64,000 nucleotides of DNA from Novosphingobium aureum (GCF_015865035.1 NZ_JADZGI010000001.1:868001-932000), one strand, 5' to 3'; positions 40,599 through 48,925 are shown, counted from the first letter of the stretch. Notes: generated by a model from the sequence alone, not told the origin. A program made the numbers and translations.

Positions 40599-42107
40599 CT
40601 ACCTTGCCGGTGGGCGCTTTCGATAGCTCAGCGCCTCGGCGACGTGGATGCGTTTAACATCCGGCGCGCCATCCAGATCGGCGACGGTGCGCGCGACGCG
40701 CAGGATGCGGGTGTAGCCGCGCGCGGAGAGGCGCATCGCCTCGGCTGCCTGCAGCAACAGCTTGCGCCCTTCGGCATCGGGCGTGGCGTGGGCTTCGAGC
40801 AGGTCGCCCTCGAGTTCGGCATTTGTGCGCGCCGGGCTGTCGGCAAGCCGCGTGGACTGGATCGAACGCGCCTGTGCCACGCGGGCCGCGACCTCGGCGC
40901 TGCTTTCGCTCGGCGCGGCTTGCGCCAGGTCGACGGCGCGCACTGCCTCGACCTCGATGTGCAGGTCGATCCGGTCGAGCAGCGGGCCCGAGACCTTGCC
41001 CTGATAGTCGGCGGCGCATTTGGGCGCGCGCGAGCAGGCGAGCGCGGCATCGCCGAGGTGGCCACAGCGGCACGGGTTCATCGCGGCGACGAGCTGGACG
41101 CGCGCGGGAAAGGTGACGTGGGCATTGGCGCGCGCGACCGAGACTTCGCCGGTTTCGAGCGGCTGGCGCAGCGAATCGAGCGCCTGTCGCTGGAATTCGG
41201 GCAATTCGTCGAGGAAGAGCACGCCAAGGTGCGCCATCGAGACCTCGCCGGGGCGTACCTTGATGCCGCCGCCGGTCAGTGCCGCGATCGAGGCCGAGTG
41301 GTGCGGTGCGCGGAAGGGCCGTGCCCGCGAGATGCGCCCGCCTTCCAGCGTGCCCGCGATGGAGGCGACCATCGAGACCTCGAGCGCCTCGCGCGGGGAT
41401 AGTTCGGGCAGGATGCCGGGCATGCAGGCCGCGAGCAGCGACTTGCCCGCGCCGGGCGGGCCGCACATCAAGAGGTTGTGCCCGCCCGCCGCCGCGATCT
41501 CGAGCGCGCGGCGCGCGGTCTCCTGTCCCTTGACCTGACGCAGGTCGGGGCCGCTGCCGGTTGCCTCGACCTCGCCCGCAACCGGGGCGGGCAGGGTCTG
41601 GCGCCCGCGCAGGTGATTGAGCAGGCTGACGAGATCGGGGGCGGCGATGACCGAGCCACCCCCGGCCCAGGCGGCCTCGGGCCCCTGCACGGCGGGGCAG
41701 ATCAGTCGCTTGTCGGCGGAAAGCGCGTGGAGCGCGGCGAGCAGCACGCCGGGCGAGGCGATCACCCGCCCGTCGAGTGCGAGTTCGCCCACCGTGACAT
41801 ATTCGGCCATATGTTCGGCGTCGAGCACGCCCATCGCGGTGAGCAGCGCGAGCGCGATCGGCAGGTCGTAGTGCGAGCCTTCCTTGGGCAGGTCGGCGGG
41901 CGAAAGGTTGACCGTGATCCGCTTGGGCGGAAGCGCGAGGCCCATCGCGGTGAGCGCGGCCGTCACCCGCTGGCGGCTTTCTCCCACCGCCTTGTCGGGC
42001 AGGCCGACCACCGCGAAGCCGGGCATTCCGGGTGCCACCTGGCACTGCACCTCGACGCTGCGCGCCTCGAGCCCGAGGTAGGCGACCGTCGAGACAAGTG
42101 CGACCAT
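40599..42107 (-). CDS. comM: ComM/YifB-type Mg-chelatase-like AAA+ ATPase
   Basis: 502 residues. ComM is the hexameric helicase that extends D-loops during natural transformation. N-terminal Lon-like part: ATVAYLGLEARSVEVQ-type start, GFAVVGLPDKAVGESRQRVT and NLSPADLPKEGSHYDLPIAL. AAA+ core: Walker A NLLMCGPPGAGKSLLAACM, Walker B LFLDELPEFQR, with FRAPHHSASIAAL and the zinc-like MNPCRCGHLG. The start at 42107 fits the family N-terminus, but repeat copy 2 begins 2 bp upstream, and no Shine-Dalgarno sequence remains next to the ATG. Confidence 0.93.
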   Translation of the reverse strand: MVALVSTVAYLGLEARSVEVQCQVAPGMPGFAVVGLPDKAVGESRQRVTAALTAMGLALPPKRITVNLSPADLPKEGSHYDLPIALALLTAMGVLDAEHMAEYVTVGELALDGRVIASPGVLLAALHALSADKRLICPAVQGPEAAWAGGGSVIAAPDLVSLLNHLRGRQTLPAPVAGEVEATGSGPDLRQVKGQETARRALEIAAAGGHNLLMCGPPGAGKSLLAACMPGILPELSPREALEVSMVASIAGTLEGGRISRARPFRAPHHSASIAALTGGGIKVRPGEVSMAHLGVLFLDELPEFQRQALDSLRQPLETGEVSVARANAHVTFPARVQLVAAMNPCRCGHLGDAALACSRAPKCAADYQGKVSGPLLDRIDLHIEVEAVRAVDLAQAAPSESSAEVAARVAQARSIQSTRLADSPARTNAELEGDLLEAHATPDAEGRKLLLQAAEAMRLSARGYTRILRVARTVADLDGAPDVKRIHVAEALSYRKRPPAR

Positions 42108-42108
42108 G

Positions 42109-42374
42109 GGGGTCAGGACCCGCTACGCAGGCCTGCGAGGCGCCGGAATGGCCAACAGATCGGACCGAAGCGGCTGCCGGGCGGGCTGCTTGCCCGCCCA
42201 AGGGCGCATCGGTTCGAGATGGAAGCCATTCCAGCGTCCCGCAGGGATTTGATCAAAATGGCCCAGCGCCGCGTCAGGAAGTCTTGAAAGATCGACATAT
42301 TCCTTCGTCTTCCTTTCTTGCCCTGAGCCATCTTGACGCAAACCGCGCAGGCCTGCGTAGCGGGCCCTGACCCC
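42109..42374 (-). repeat. Structured repeat element, copy 2, inserted at the comM start
   Basis: 266 bp, opposite orientation to copy 1. Terminal arms 42109-42137 and 42346-42374 are 29-nt inverted repeats with one non-Watson-Crick pair, which is G-U on the minus strand. Internal hairpin at 42165-42212 (GGGCGGGC/GCCCGCCC stem). TG occurs on both flanks. It separates comM from an AAAAGG sequence at 42380-42385 that would otherwise be 6 nt upstream of its ATG. Confidence 0.88.
42113..42331 (-). CDS. Conserved 72-codon ORF inside repeat copy 2
   Basis: Starts MAQGKKGRRRNMSIFQDFLT and continues with the same WAILIKSLRDAGMASISNR core as copy 1, with the same length. It reads in the comM direction; its TGA (42115-42113) is followed by five C residues and then the comM ATG. 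If translated, it could feed ribosomes to comM. Translation itself is unproven. Confidence 0.35.
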   Translation of the reverse strand: MAQGKKGRRRNMSIFQDFLTRRWAILIKSLRDAGMASISNRCALGRASSPPGSRFGPICWPFRRLAGLRSGS

Positions 42375-42552
42375 TGAGGAACCTTTTGCCCGTTTGCGGG
42401 TTGCTGCGCGCGGAACTTGCGGATTTGCCCCGATTGTTGCGGGGGCACGCTTGTGGTGTCGAGGGAAAACACTGCGCGAGGGTAGGCCCTTACTTCTTTT
42501 TAACCTCGTTTCGCATCGATTGCGAAAGGGGCTGCGGCGCAGTTTTGGGATC

Positions 42553-43320
42553 ATGCGCTCGTACCTTGCCCTTCTCGGCCCGCTCGCCATGCTCGCTGCC
42601 GCCCCTGCAGCCGCGCAGCATATCTCCTACGAGACGATCGAGCCCGAGATCACGCTTCCCACCGGTGGCCAGCGCAACATTGCCGCGAATGCCGGAACCG
42701 CTGGCACAGCTGGAGGCGCCATCAAGGCGCTGGCCAGCTATGGCCCGTTCCGGGTGATCGACGCAGGTCGCGCGGCGCTTGTCGACAGCACCGATTCGCG
42801 CAGTCCCGAGGCCTTCTCGGCGATGCTGCGCGATTATCCGGGGATCGCCACGCTCGATCTGGTGGAATGTCCGGGCACCTATGATGACCTCGCCAACCTG
42901 CGCCTCGGGCGCATGATCCGCGCGCAGGGTATCGCCACGCGGGTCCCGCGCGGCGGCTCGGTGCGCTCGGGCGCGGTCGAACTGTTCCTCGCAGGCGTGC
43001 GTCGCAGCGTCGATGCGGGCGCCGAGTTCGCGGTGCACTCGTGGCTCGACGTCGATGGTCACGAACCGGGCGACTACGATGCGGCTGCGCCCTCGAACCG
43101 CCGCTATCTCGACTACTACAACCAGATGGGCATGAGCCCGATCGAGGCCGAGGCCTTCTACGCCATGACGAACTCGGTGCCCTTCGATTCGGCGCGCTGG
43201 TTCGGCGCGGGGGTCATGGGTCTGTGGGTTCAGTTCGACGAGGTTTCTATGCCCGATGAACTGGCGCAGCGCGCCCGCGTGACTTTCGCCCCCGTTACTT
43301 TTGCCTACGCGGGCGACTGA
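42553..43320 (+). CDS. Secreted protein with ClpP/crotonase-like fold (COG3904-like)
   Basis: 255 residues. Signal peptide MRSYLALLGPLAMLAAAPAAA. The rest follows the layout of periplasmic ClpP-like proteins: a first strand FRVIDAGRAALVDSTD, SPEAFSAMLRDYPGIATLDL, RLGRMIRAQGIATRVPRGGS, VRSGAVELFLAGVRRSVDAG and EFAVHSWLDVDG. The expected Ser/Ala dyad (CxSAC) reads SVRSGAVELF here, so the Ser may be kept but the Cys are absent. Peptidase activity is therefore uncertain. Confidence 0.55.
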   Translation: MRSYLALLGPLAMLAAAPAAAQHISYETIEPEITLPTGGQRNIAANAGTAGTAGGAIKALASYGPFRVIDAGRAALVDSTDSRSPEAFSAMLRDYPGIATLDLVECPGTYDDLANLRLGRMIRAQGIATRVPRGGSVRSGAVELFLAGVRRSVDAGAEFAVHSWLDVDGHEPGDYDAAAPSNRRYLDYYNQMGMSPIEAEAFYAMTNSVPFDSARWFGAGVMGLWVQFDEVSMPDELAQRARVTFAPVTFAYAGD

Positions 43321-43383
43321 TCCATTTGGCCTGAGCCGCAAGGTCTCACTTGATCGCCGTTAAGAAAGACCGGACGCTCGCCG

Positions 43384-43746
43384 TCAGGTGAAGGTCTTCT
43401 CGACGCCGGGCTGGACGCGCCGCGCCTCTTCCTGACGCTTGCGCGCGCCGAAATAGCCGATCAGCGCGAGAACGCCCGCAGGAATGGCGAGCGTCAGCAG
43501 GCTCGACAAGGCGGCGATCGCCACGGGCATGGCGCCTTGCTCCTGGCCGGGTAGCGCATAGGCATAGAGAACCGTGCCCGCGAGCAGGAGCGCGCCACTC
43601 ACCCATGCGGCCAGCACCGCGAGCAGCTTGATTGCGACGGGGCTCGAGAGGACATGGCGCAAGAGCAGGTGCTCGAAGGCCAGTGCAAGAACGAAAAGGC
43701 ACAGGAACGCGACGAAGAGTCCCGTCACCAGCAGCGAAAGCCCCAT
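43384..43746 (-). CDS. Small membrane protein of unknown function
   Basis: 120 residues with three hydrophobic segments: LLVTGLFVAFLCLFVLALAF, then AIKLLAVLAAWVSGALLLAG and SSLLTLAIPAGVLALIGYFG. It ends in a basic tail with KRQEEARR. The start at 43746 (MGLSLLV) places the first membrane segment at the N-terminus; AAGGAAG lies 15 nt upstream, so the exact start is uncertain. No family recognised. Confidence 0.55.
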   Translation of the reverse strand: MGLSLLVTGLFVAFLCLFVLALAFEHLLLRHVLSSPVAIKLLAVLAAWVSGALLLAGTVLYAYALPGQEQGAMPVAIAALSSLLTLAIPAGVLALIGYFGARKRQEEARRVQPGVEKTFT

Positions 43747-43979
43747 CACCGTCCCATCTTCCTTCTTGTCCCCGTTCCTGCCCTGAAGTATCCGCAGGCG
43801 AGACTGGCCGCGCGCAACTACGCGGTCAAGGTGGCGGTGGAAGTACAACGAATCACCCCCATCGTCTTGACTCTCGCACCCGGCTCACGTAACGGCGCGC
43901 ATCTGTTCTGCGGTCGTCCCTTGTGGGCGGCCCGTTTTGTTCGGTCCTTCGGGGCCTATTGGTATTTTCGAGGACTGAC

Positions 43980-44114
43980 ATGAAGCGCACTTTCCAGCCC
44001 AGCCGCCTTGTCCGCGCCCGCCGTCACGGCTTCCGCGCCCGCACGGCGACGGTCGGTGGCCGCAAGGTGCTTCGTGCGCGCCGCGCCCGCGGCCGCAAGA
44101 AGCTTTCGGCCTGA
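43980..44114 (+). CDS. rpmH: Ribosomal protein L34
   Basis: 44 residues: MKRTFQPSRLVRARRHGFRA and then RTATVGGRKVLRARRARGRK, ending KLSA. This is the complete and typical bacterial L34 sequence. It starts the conserved rpmH-rnpA-yidD-yidC block. The usual neighbour dnaA is not beside it; dnaA is 13 kb downstream. Confidence 0.97.
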   Translation: MKRTFQPSRLVRARRHGFRARTATVGGRKVLRARRARGRKKLSA

Positions 44115-44130
44115 TCGGACCGGCTTTCCG

Positions 44131-44200
44131 CCTCTCCCTCGCGGAGAGGCCGGATACGGCAACGGCCCGCTGTCCTGACCGGCGTTCCCCTTGCGGGGAA
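44131..44200 (+). promoter_or_regulatory. Two hairpins between rpmH and rnpA
   Basis: First stem CCTCTCC/GGAGAGG (44131-44149), second TTCCCC/GGGGAA with a TTGC loop (44185-44200). The 178-bp gap is long for this operon. These may attenuate or process the transcript so that L34 is made in excess over RnpA. There is no U-tract. Confidence 0.45.
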
Positions 44201-44292
44201 TCCGGGCGGGGCGCGGGCCGCCGCCGTTTTGGGGCTCCTGTTTTCGCGAATCGCGTTGTCGCGGCGCGAGTGCGCGGGCAGGGACTGACCCG

Positions 44293-44826
44293 ATGACCGA
44301 CGAGACCGGCACTCCTTCCGCTCCGGGCGCTGCCCGAGAGCCCGCGCAGGCACAGCGTGCGCCTTACCTGACGATGTCGAAGCGATCCGACTTCCTCGCG
44401 GCCAATCGCGGGCAGCGCGTGGCGCGCCCGGGTTTCGTGCTGCTGGCGAATCGCAACGGCGGGCAGGGGCGCCGTGCCGGGATCACCGTCACCAAGAAGA
44501 TCGGCAACGCGGTCGTGCGCAATCGCATGAAGCGCCGCTTCCGCGCGCTGCTGCGCGAGATCCTGCCCGAACACGGTTTCGCCGATACCGACCACGTCCT
44601 GATCGGACGCGAGGGAGGGGTCGAGCGCGACTTCGCCAGCCTGCGCGAAGAGCTGCTCGCCGCGCTGACCCGCATCCGCGAGGGCAAGGTCGACCCGCCA
44701 CGCGGTGCGCGGCGCGGGAAGGGTGGCCCCAAGGGTGGCGCGAAAGGCGCAGGCAAGGGCGGTCAGCACCGTGCGCGCGGGCGCGGCGAGACCGCACCTG
44801 CCGACGCTCCTGCGCCGAAATCGTGA
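44293..44826 (+). CDS. rnpA: Ribonuclease P protein component RnpA
   Basis: 177 residues. Protein subunit of the tRNA 5'-processing enzyme. The core follows the family: LTMSKRSDFLAANRGQRVAR, the RNR motif region VTKKIGNAVVRNRMKRRFRA and LLREILPEHGFADTDHVLIG. Usual length is about 110-130. Here a 25-residue N-terminal stretch and a C-terminal Gly/Lys/Arg-rich tail (GARRGKGGPKGGAKGAGKGG) make it long. The stop overlaps yidD (GTGA). Confidence 0.93.
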   Translation: MTDETGTPSAPGAAREPAQAQRAPYLTMSKRSDFLAANRGQRVARPGFVLLANRNGGQGRRAGITVTKKIGNAVVRNRMKRRFRALLREILPEHGFADTDHVLIGREGGVERDFASLREELLAALTRIREGKVDPPRGARRGKGGPKGGAKGAGKGGQHRARGRGETAPADAPAPKS

Positions 44827-45116
44827 GCCGGGCACTCGCCTTCGTCCGTGCGATACCGGCACTGGTGATGATCGCGATCGCGCGCGGCTGGCAGCTTGGT
44901 CCCTCGCGGATCATGCCCCCGACATGCCGCTTTTCTCCCTCCTGCTCGCAATACGCGATCGAGGCAGTGCGGACGCACGGTGCGATTAAGGGTGGATGCC
45001 TCGCACTATGGCGTCTATTGCGCTGCCAGCCTTGGGGTGGGCATGGCTATGACCCGGTCCCCGGAACAGATGACAACACGGGCAAGGGCGTCGGCGACGA
45101 CTGCTCGTGCCACTGA
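44823..45116 (+). CDS. yidD: Membrane protein insertion efficiency factor YidD
   Basis: 97 residues, GTG start overlapping rnpA. Membrane-associated helper of YidC. The signature is complete: MPPTCRFSPSCSQYAIEAVR, then HGAIKGGCLALWRLLRCQPW and GGHGYDPVP. It stands exactly between rnpA and yidC as in most proteobacteria. The C-terminus is a short Asp/Cys-rich tail (GVGDDCSCH). Confidence 0.93.
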   Translation: MSRALAFVRAIPALVMIAIARGWQLGPSRIMPPTCRFSPSCSQYAIEAVRTHGAIKGGCLALWRLLRCQPWGGHGYDPVPGTDDNTGKGVGDDCSCH

Positions 45117-45142
45117 CGAATAGACGACAGGAAAAATCCCAG

Positions 45143-46918
45143 GTGCAGAACCAGCGTAACGTAATCCTGGCAGTCTTGCTGACTGCGCTTGTCCTCTTCG
45201 GATGGCAGGCGGGCGTCGGCTACTTCTATCCGCAGGCCAAGACACCGACCCAGACGGTCGCGGCCGGCGGGGCCGAGGAGGCAACCAAGCCGGGCAAGCC
45301 CAGCCGCGAAGGCGGCCTGCGCGACGCGGCTTCGCTGGCGCTGGAGAAGCAGGACCTCAAGAGCGCGCTCGCCGCAGGCAACCGCGTCGCCATCGAGGCG
45401 CCGGGCCTGTCGGGTTCGATCAACCTTCAGGGCGCGGTGCTCGATGACCTCGTGCTCAACCGCCACCGCGAGACGGTCGAGAAGGATTCGGGGCCGGTGC
45501 GCATCTACTCGCCGCGCGGCACGCCTGCGCAGCAGTTCGCGCGCTTCGGCTGGGTCGGGCAGGGCATCAAGGCCCCCGACGCCTCGAACATGGTCGAGTG
45601 GAAGGCGCCCGCCGGTGCCAAGCTGACCCCGTCGACCCCGCTCACGCTGACCTGGGACAACGGTTCGGGCCAGCAGTTCGCGCTGACCTACCGCATCGAC
45701 GACAACTACATGATCACCGTCGACCAGACGGTGCGCAACACCGGCAATGGCCCGGTCGTCGTCCAGCCCTTCGCCTTCGTCAACCGCACCGACAAGACCG
45801 CCAGCCTCGATAGCTTCCAGGTCCATTCGGGCCCGGTCGGCGCCTTCGACGGTTCGGTTACCTTCGGCACCGACTACGACGACGTCGCCGAGGCCGGCAC
45901 CATCGACGAGGCGGGCAATGCCGACTGGATCGGCTTCACCGACGTCTACTGGATGTCGACCGTCGCTCCCGTCGACGCCAAGGCCGAGGGCACTTATCGC
46001 TCGCTCGGCAACAACATCTTCCGCGCCGACCTGCTCTACCCGCAGCAGGCGCTGCAGGCCGGCCAGCAGCTCAAGCGCACCACCAAGCTGTTCGCCGGTG
46101 CCAAGGAGCACGAGGTGCTCGACGCCTACGAGGCGCAGGGCATCAAGAACTTCGGCCTCTCGATCGACTGGGGCTGGTTCCGCTGGTTCGAGAAGCCGAT
46201 CTTCTGGCTGCTGACCAAGCTGTTCAGCCTCGTCGGCAACTTCGGTGTCGCGATCATCCTGCTGACGCTCATCGTGCGCGGCATCATGTTCCCGATCGCC
46301 CAGCGCCAGTTCGCCTCGATGGCGGCGATGCGCGCGGTCCAGCCCAAGATGAAGGCGATCCAGGAGCGCTACAAGGACGACAAGCAGAAGCAGCAGCAGG
46401 AAGTGATGAAGCTGTACAAGGAGGAAGGCGTGAACCCGCTCGCGGGCTGCCTCCCCATGTTCCTTCAGATCCCGGTGTTCTTCGCGCTCTACAAGACGCT
46501 GATCCTTGCCATCGAGATGCGCCACCAGCCCTTCGTGCTGTGGATCAAGGACCTTTCGGCGCCCGACCCGCTGCACATCCTCAACCTGTTCGGCCTGCTG
46601 CCGTTCGATCCGCCCAGCTTCCTCGCCATCGGCGTCCTCGCGCTGCTGCTGGGCATCACCATGTTCCTGCAGTTCAAGCTCAACCCGGCGCAGATGGACC
46701 CGACCCAGCAGCAGATCTTCATGATCATGCCCTGGTTCATGATGTTCGTCATGGCACCCTTCGCCGCGGGTCTGCTGCTGTACTGGATCACCTCGAACCT
46801 GCTGACCATCGCGCAGCAGAAGTTCCTCTACAGCCGTCACCCGCAGTTGCAGGCGCAGGCCGAAAAGGTCACCGAGGACACCGCGCGGGCCAAGGCGCGC
46901 GCCAAGGGCAAGAACTGA
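45143..46918 (+). CDS. yidC: Membrane protein insertase YidC
   Basis: 591 residues. Inserts membrane proteins with or without Sec. The GTG at 45143 gives the conserved start VQNQRNVILAVLLTALVLFG. A large periplasmic domain (about 60-340) follows. Then comes the 60KD_IMP core: the TM2 region LLTKLFSLVGNFGVAIILLT with the conserved Arg in IVRGIMFPIAQRQF, the coiled-coil cytoplasmic loop with KDDKQKQQQEVMKLYKEEGV, the NPLAGCLPMFLQIPVFFALY motif, and WFMMFVMAPFAAGLLLYWIT. The protein ends in a basic tail. Confidence 0.96.
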   Translation: MQNQRNVILAVLLTALVLFGWQAGVGYFYPQAKTPTQTVAAGGAEEATKPGKPSREGGLRDAASLALEKQDLKSALAAGNRVAIEAPGLSGSINLQGAVLDDLVLNRHRETVEKDSGPVRIYSPRGTPAQQFARFGWVGQGIKAPDASNMVEWKAPAGAKLTPSTPLTLTWDNGSGQQFALTYRIDDNYMITVDQTVRNTGNGPVVVQPFAFVNRTDKTASLDSFQVHSGPVGAFDGSVTFGTDYDDVAEAGTIDEAGNADWIGFTDVYWMSTVAPVDAKAEGTYRSLGNNIFRADLLYPQQALQAGQQLKRTTKLFAGAKEHEVLDAYEAQGIKNFGLSIDWGWFRWFEKPIFWLLTKLFSLVGNFGVAIILLTLIVRGIMFPIAQRQFASMAAMRAVQPKMKAIQERYKDDKQKQQQEVMKLYKEEGVNPLAGCLPMFLQIPVFFALYKTLILAIEMRHQPFVLWIKDLSAPDPLHILNLFGLLPFDPPSFLAIGVLALLLGITMFLQFKLNPAQMDPTQQQIFMIMPWFMMFVMAPFAAGLLLYWITSNLLTIAQQKFLYSRHPQLQAQAEKVTEDTARAKARAKGKN

Positions 46919-46919
46919 C

Positions 46920-47603
46920 GTGAGCACCGACAACCATAACGAGCCCGAGGCGGGCAAGGGCGTCGAGGCCTTCGACGAGGAAACCGTCGAGCGCGCGCGC
47001 AAGCTCTTCTCGGGCCCGGTGGCGTTCCTCAAGAGCGCGCCCGCGCTCAAGTTTCTGCCCGATCCCGACGTGCCCGAGATCGCGTTCTGCGGACGTTCGA
47101 ACGTCGGCAAGTCCTCGCTGCTCAACGCGCTCACCGGGCGCAAGGCGATTGCGCGCACCTCGGTCACGCCGGGGCGCACGCAGGAGCTCAACTTCTTCGA
47201 CGTGGGCGAGCCGCTGCAGTTCCGCCTCGTCGACATGCCCGGCTACGGTTTCGCCAAGGCCCCGCTCTCGGTGGTCGAGACCTGGCGCCGCCTGGTGCGC
47301 GAGTTCCTGCGCGGGCGCGTGGTGCTGCACCGCACGCTGCTGCTGGTCGATTCGCGCCACGGCATCAAGTCGGTCGACGCCGAGATGATGAAGATGCTCG
47401 ACGAGGCCGCGGTCGGCTATCGCATCGTCCTCACCAAGGCCGACAAGGTCAAGGCGAGCGAGCTCGAGAAGGTGCGCGTCGCCACGCAGGCCGAGGCGCG
47501 CAAGCACCCTGCGGCCTATCCCATCGTGCACGTCACCAGTTCCGAAAAGGGGCTGGGCATTGCCGAACTTCGTGCGGCGGTTCTTGCCGACGCTTTGCTC
47601 TAG
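46920..47603 (+). CDS. engB: Ribosome biogenesis GTPase YihA/EngB
   Basis: 227 residues, GTG start 2 bp after yidC. Essential large-subunit assembly GTPase. G1 FCGRSNVGKSSLLNALTG, G2 region ARTSVTPGRTQELNFF, G3 RLVDMPGYGFAKA, G4 VLTKADKVK and G5 VTSSEKG are all present. Size is normal. It ends the rpmH-engB block and is followed by a hairpin. Confidence 0.95.
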   Translation: MSTDNHNEPEAGKGVEAFDEETVERARKLFSGPVAFLKSAPALKFLPDPDVPEIAFCGRSNVGKSSLLNALTGRKAIARTSVTPGRTQELNFFDVGEPLQFRLVDMPGYGFAKAPLSVVETWRRLVREFLRGRVVLHRTLLLVDSRHGIKSVDAEMMKMLDEAAVGYRIVLTKADKVKASELEKVRVATQAEARKHPAAYPIVHVTSSEKGLGIAELRAAVLADALL

Positions 47604-47608
47604 CCAGC

Positions 47609-47640
47609 CGGGTGCCCCGGTCGTGGACCGGGTGCACCCG
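47609..47640 (+). terminator. Hairpin after engB
   Basis: CGGGTGC pairs with GCACCCG, and inside it CCGGTC pairs with GACCGG around a GTG loop. Six bp after the engB stop. A U-tract is missing, so termination is only probable. The rest of the 173-bp gap to 47777 shows nothing further. Confidence 0.45.
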
Positions 47641-47776
47641 TGGCCAGGTTGCCACGAACTCCCGGAAAACCGTGTTTGTGACGATTGCGTGACCGGCGCC
47701 CGCGCGCTAGGGCGCGCAACTCATCCCGGATTCGCCGAGTAGATTCGACCCACGCCGAAAAGGAGGGGGGTAACCA

Positions 47777-48907
47777 ATGCCGATGCGCCAGATCGCCGTC
47801 CTTCCCTATCGCACCGAGGGTGCGAGTTTCGACGCGCCGATCCAGATCCTGCTGATCACCTCGCGCGAGACGCGCCGTTGGGTGATCCCCAAGGGCGGGC
47901 TGATGAAGGGCCTCGCCCCGCATTCCGCCGCCGCCGTCGAGGCGGAGGAGGAAGCAGGCGTGCTCGGCGCGGTGTGTCCCACTCCGCTCGGCTCCTATCG
48001 CTATCGCAAGCGCCGCAATTCGGGCGCCTCGGTCTGGGCCGACGTCGACGTCTTCCCCTTCGCGGTGACCGAGGAACTGGAGACCTGGGACGAGCAGCAC
48101 CAGCGCGAGCGGCGCTGGTTCTCGCTGGCCGAGGCCGCCGATGCCGTCGACGAGGAAGACCTCGCCGCCCTTATCCGATCCTTCGGCGCGCGCGAGTTCC
48201 GCGTCGCCGCCAGCCCCGCGCGCATGCTCGCCGCGGTGGCCGACAGAACGGGAGTCAATGCCATGTTCGCCTGGTTCCAGAAGCTGCTGCCGCAGCAGGG
48301 CGAGTTCTTCGAGCTGTTCGAGAGGCAGGCCGGTACGCTGGTCGCAGGCGCCGATGCGCTGGCGCGCCTCGCGCAGGGCGGGCCGGGGCGCAACCAGCAC
48401 ATCCGCGAGATCGAGGAGCGCGAGCACGACGCCGACGAGATTACCCGCGAGGTGCTCCAGTCGGTACGCCGTACGTTCCTGACGCCTTTCGACCGCTCCT
48501 CGATCACCAGCCTGATCACGACGATGGACGATGCCATCGACGAGATGCAGCAGGTGGCGGGCGCGGTCAGCCTCTACGACGTCGCCGAGTTCGAGCCGGA
48601 GATGATCGACATGGCCGCGATCATCGTCGATGCCGCGCGCCTCAGTGCCGAGATCATGCCGCTGCTGCGCAAGGTAGCCGACAACGGTCACCGCCTGCAC
48701 GAGCTGACCGAGCGTCTGGTGCGCATGGAAGGCCACGCCGACGACATCCACGCAGCGGGCCTGCGCCGGGTGTTCCGCGAATCGCAGGGCAAGGACGCGC
48801 TGCACTTCATCGTGCGTCAGGAGATGTTCAAGCGTCTCGAGCGCGTGGTCGACCGTTTCGAGGATCTCGCCAACGAGATCGACGGCCTCGTCATCGATCA
48901 CGCCTGA
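47777..48907 (+). CDS. Nudix hydrolase fused to a DUF47/PhoU-like phosphate regulator
   Basis: 376 residues. Residues 1-155 form a Nudix domain with a modified Nudix box (PKGGLMKGLAPHSAAAVEAE then EEAGV), like diphosphoinositol-polyphosphate phosphohydrolases of the PKGxxMKG type. Residues 163-376 are a complete DUF47/PhoU-like helical protein (MFAWFQKLLPQQGEFFELFE, EIEEREHDADEITREVLQSV and ending EDLANEIDGLVIDHA). The two are in one frame without a stop. GGGAG 8 nt before the internal ATG at 48263 could also start a separate DUF47 product. The PiT transporter follows 18 bp downstream, so the DUF47 part is its partner. Confidence 0.8.
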   Translation: MPMRQIAVLPYRTEGASFDAPIQILLITSRETRRWVIPKGGLMKGLAPHSAAAVEAEEEAGVLGAVCPTPLGSYRYRKRRNSGASVWADVDVFPFAVTEELETWDEQHQRERRWFSLAEAADAVDEEDLAALIRSFGAREFRVAASPARMLAAVADRTGVNAMFAWFQKLLPQQGEFFELFERQAGTLVAGADALARLAQGGPGRNQHIREIEEREHDADEITREVLQSVRRTFLTPFDRSSITSLITTMDDAIDEMQQVAGAVSLYDVAEFEPEMIDMAAIIVDAARLSAEIMPLLRKVADNGHRLHELTERLVRMEGHADDIHAAGLRRVFRESQGKDALHFIVRQEMFKRLERVVDRFEDLANEIDGLVIDHA

Positions 48908-48925
48908 TCGTCTAGCTCAAGCGCC

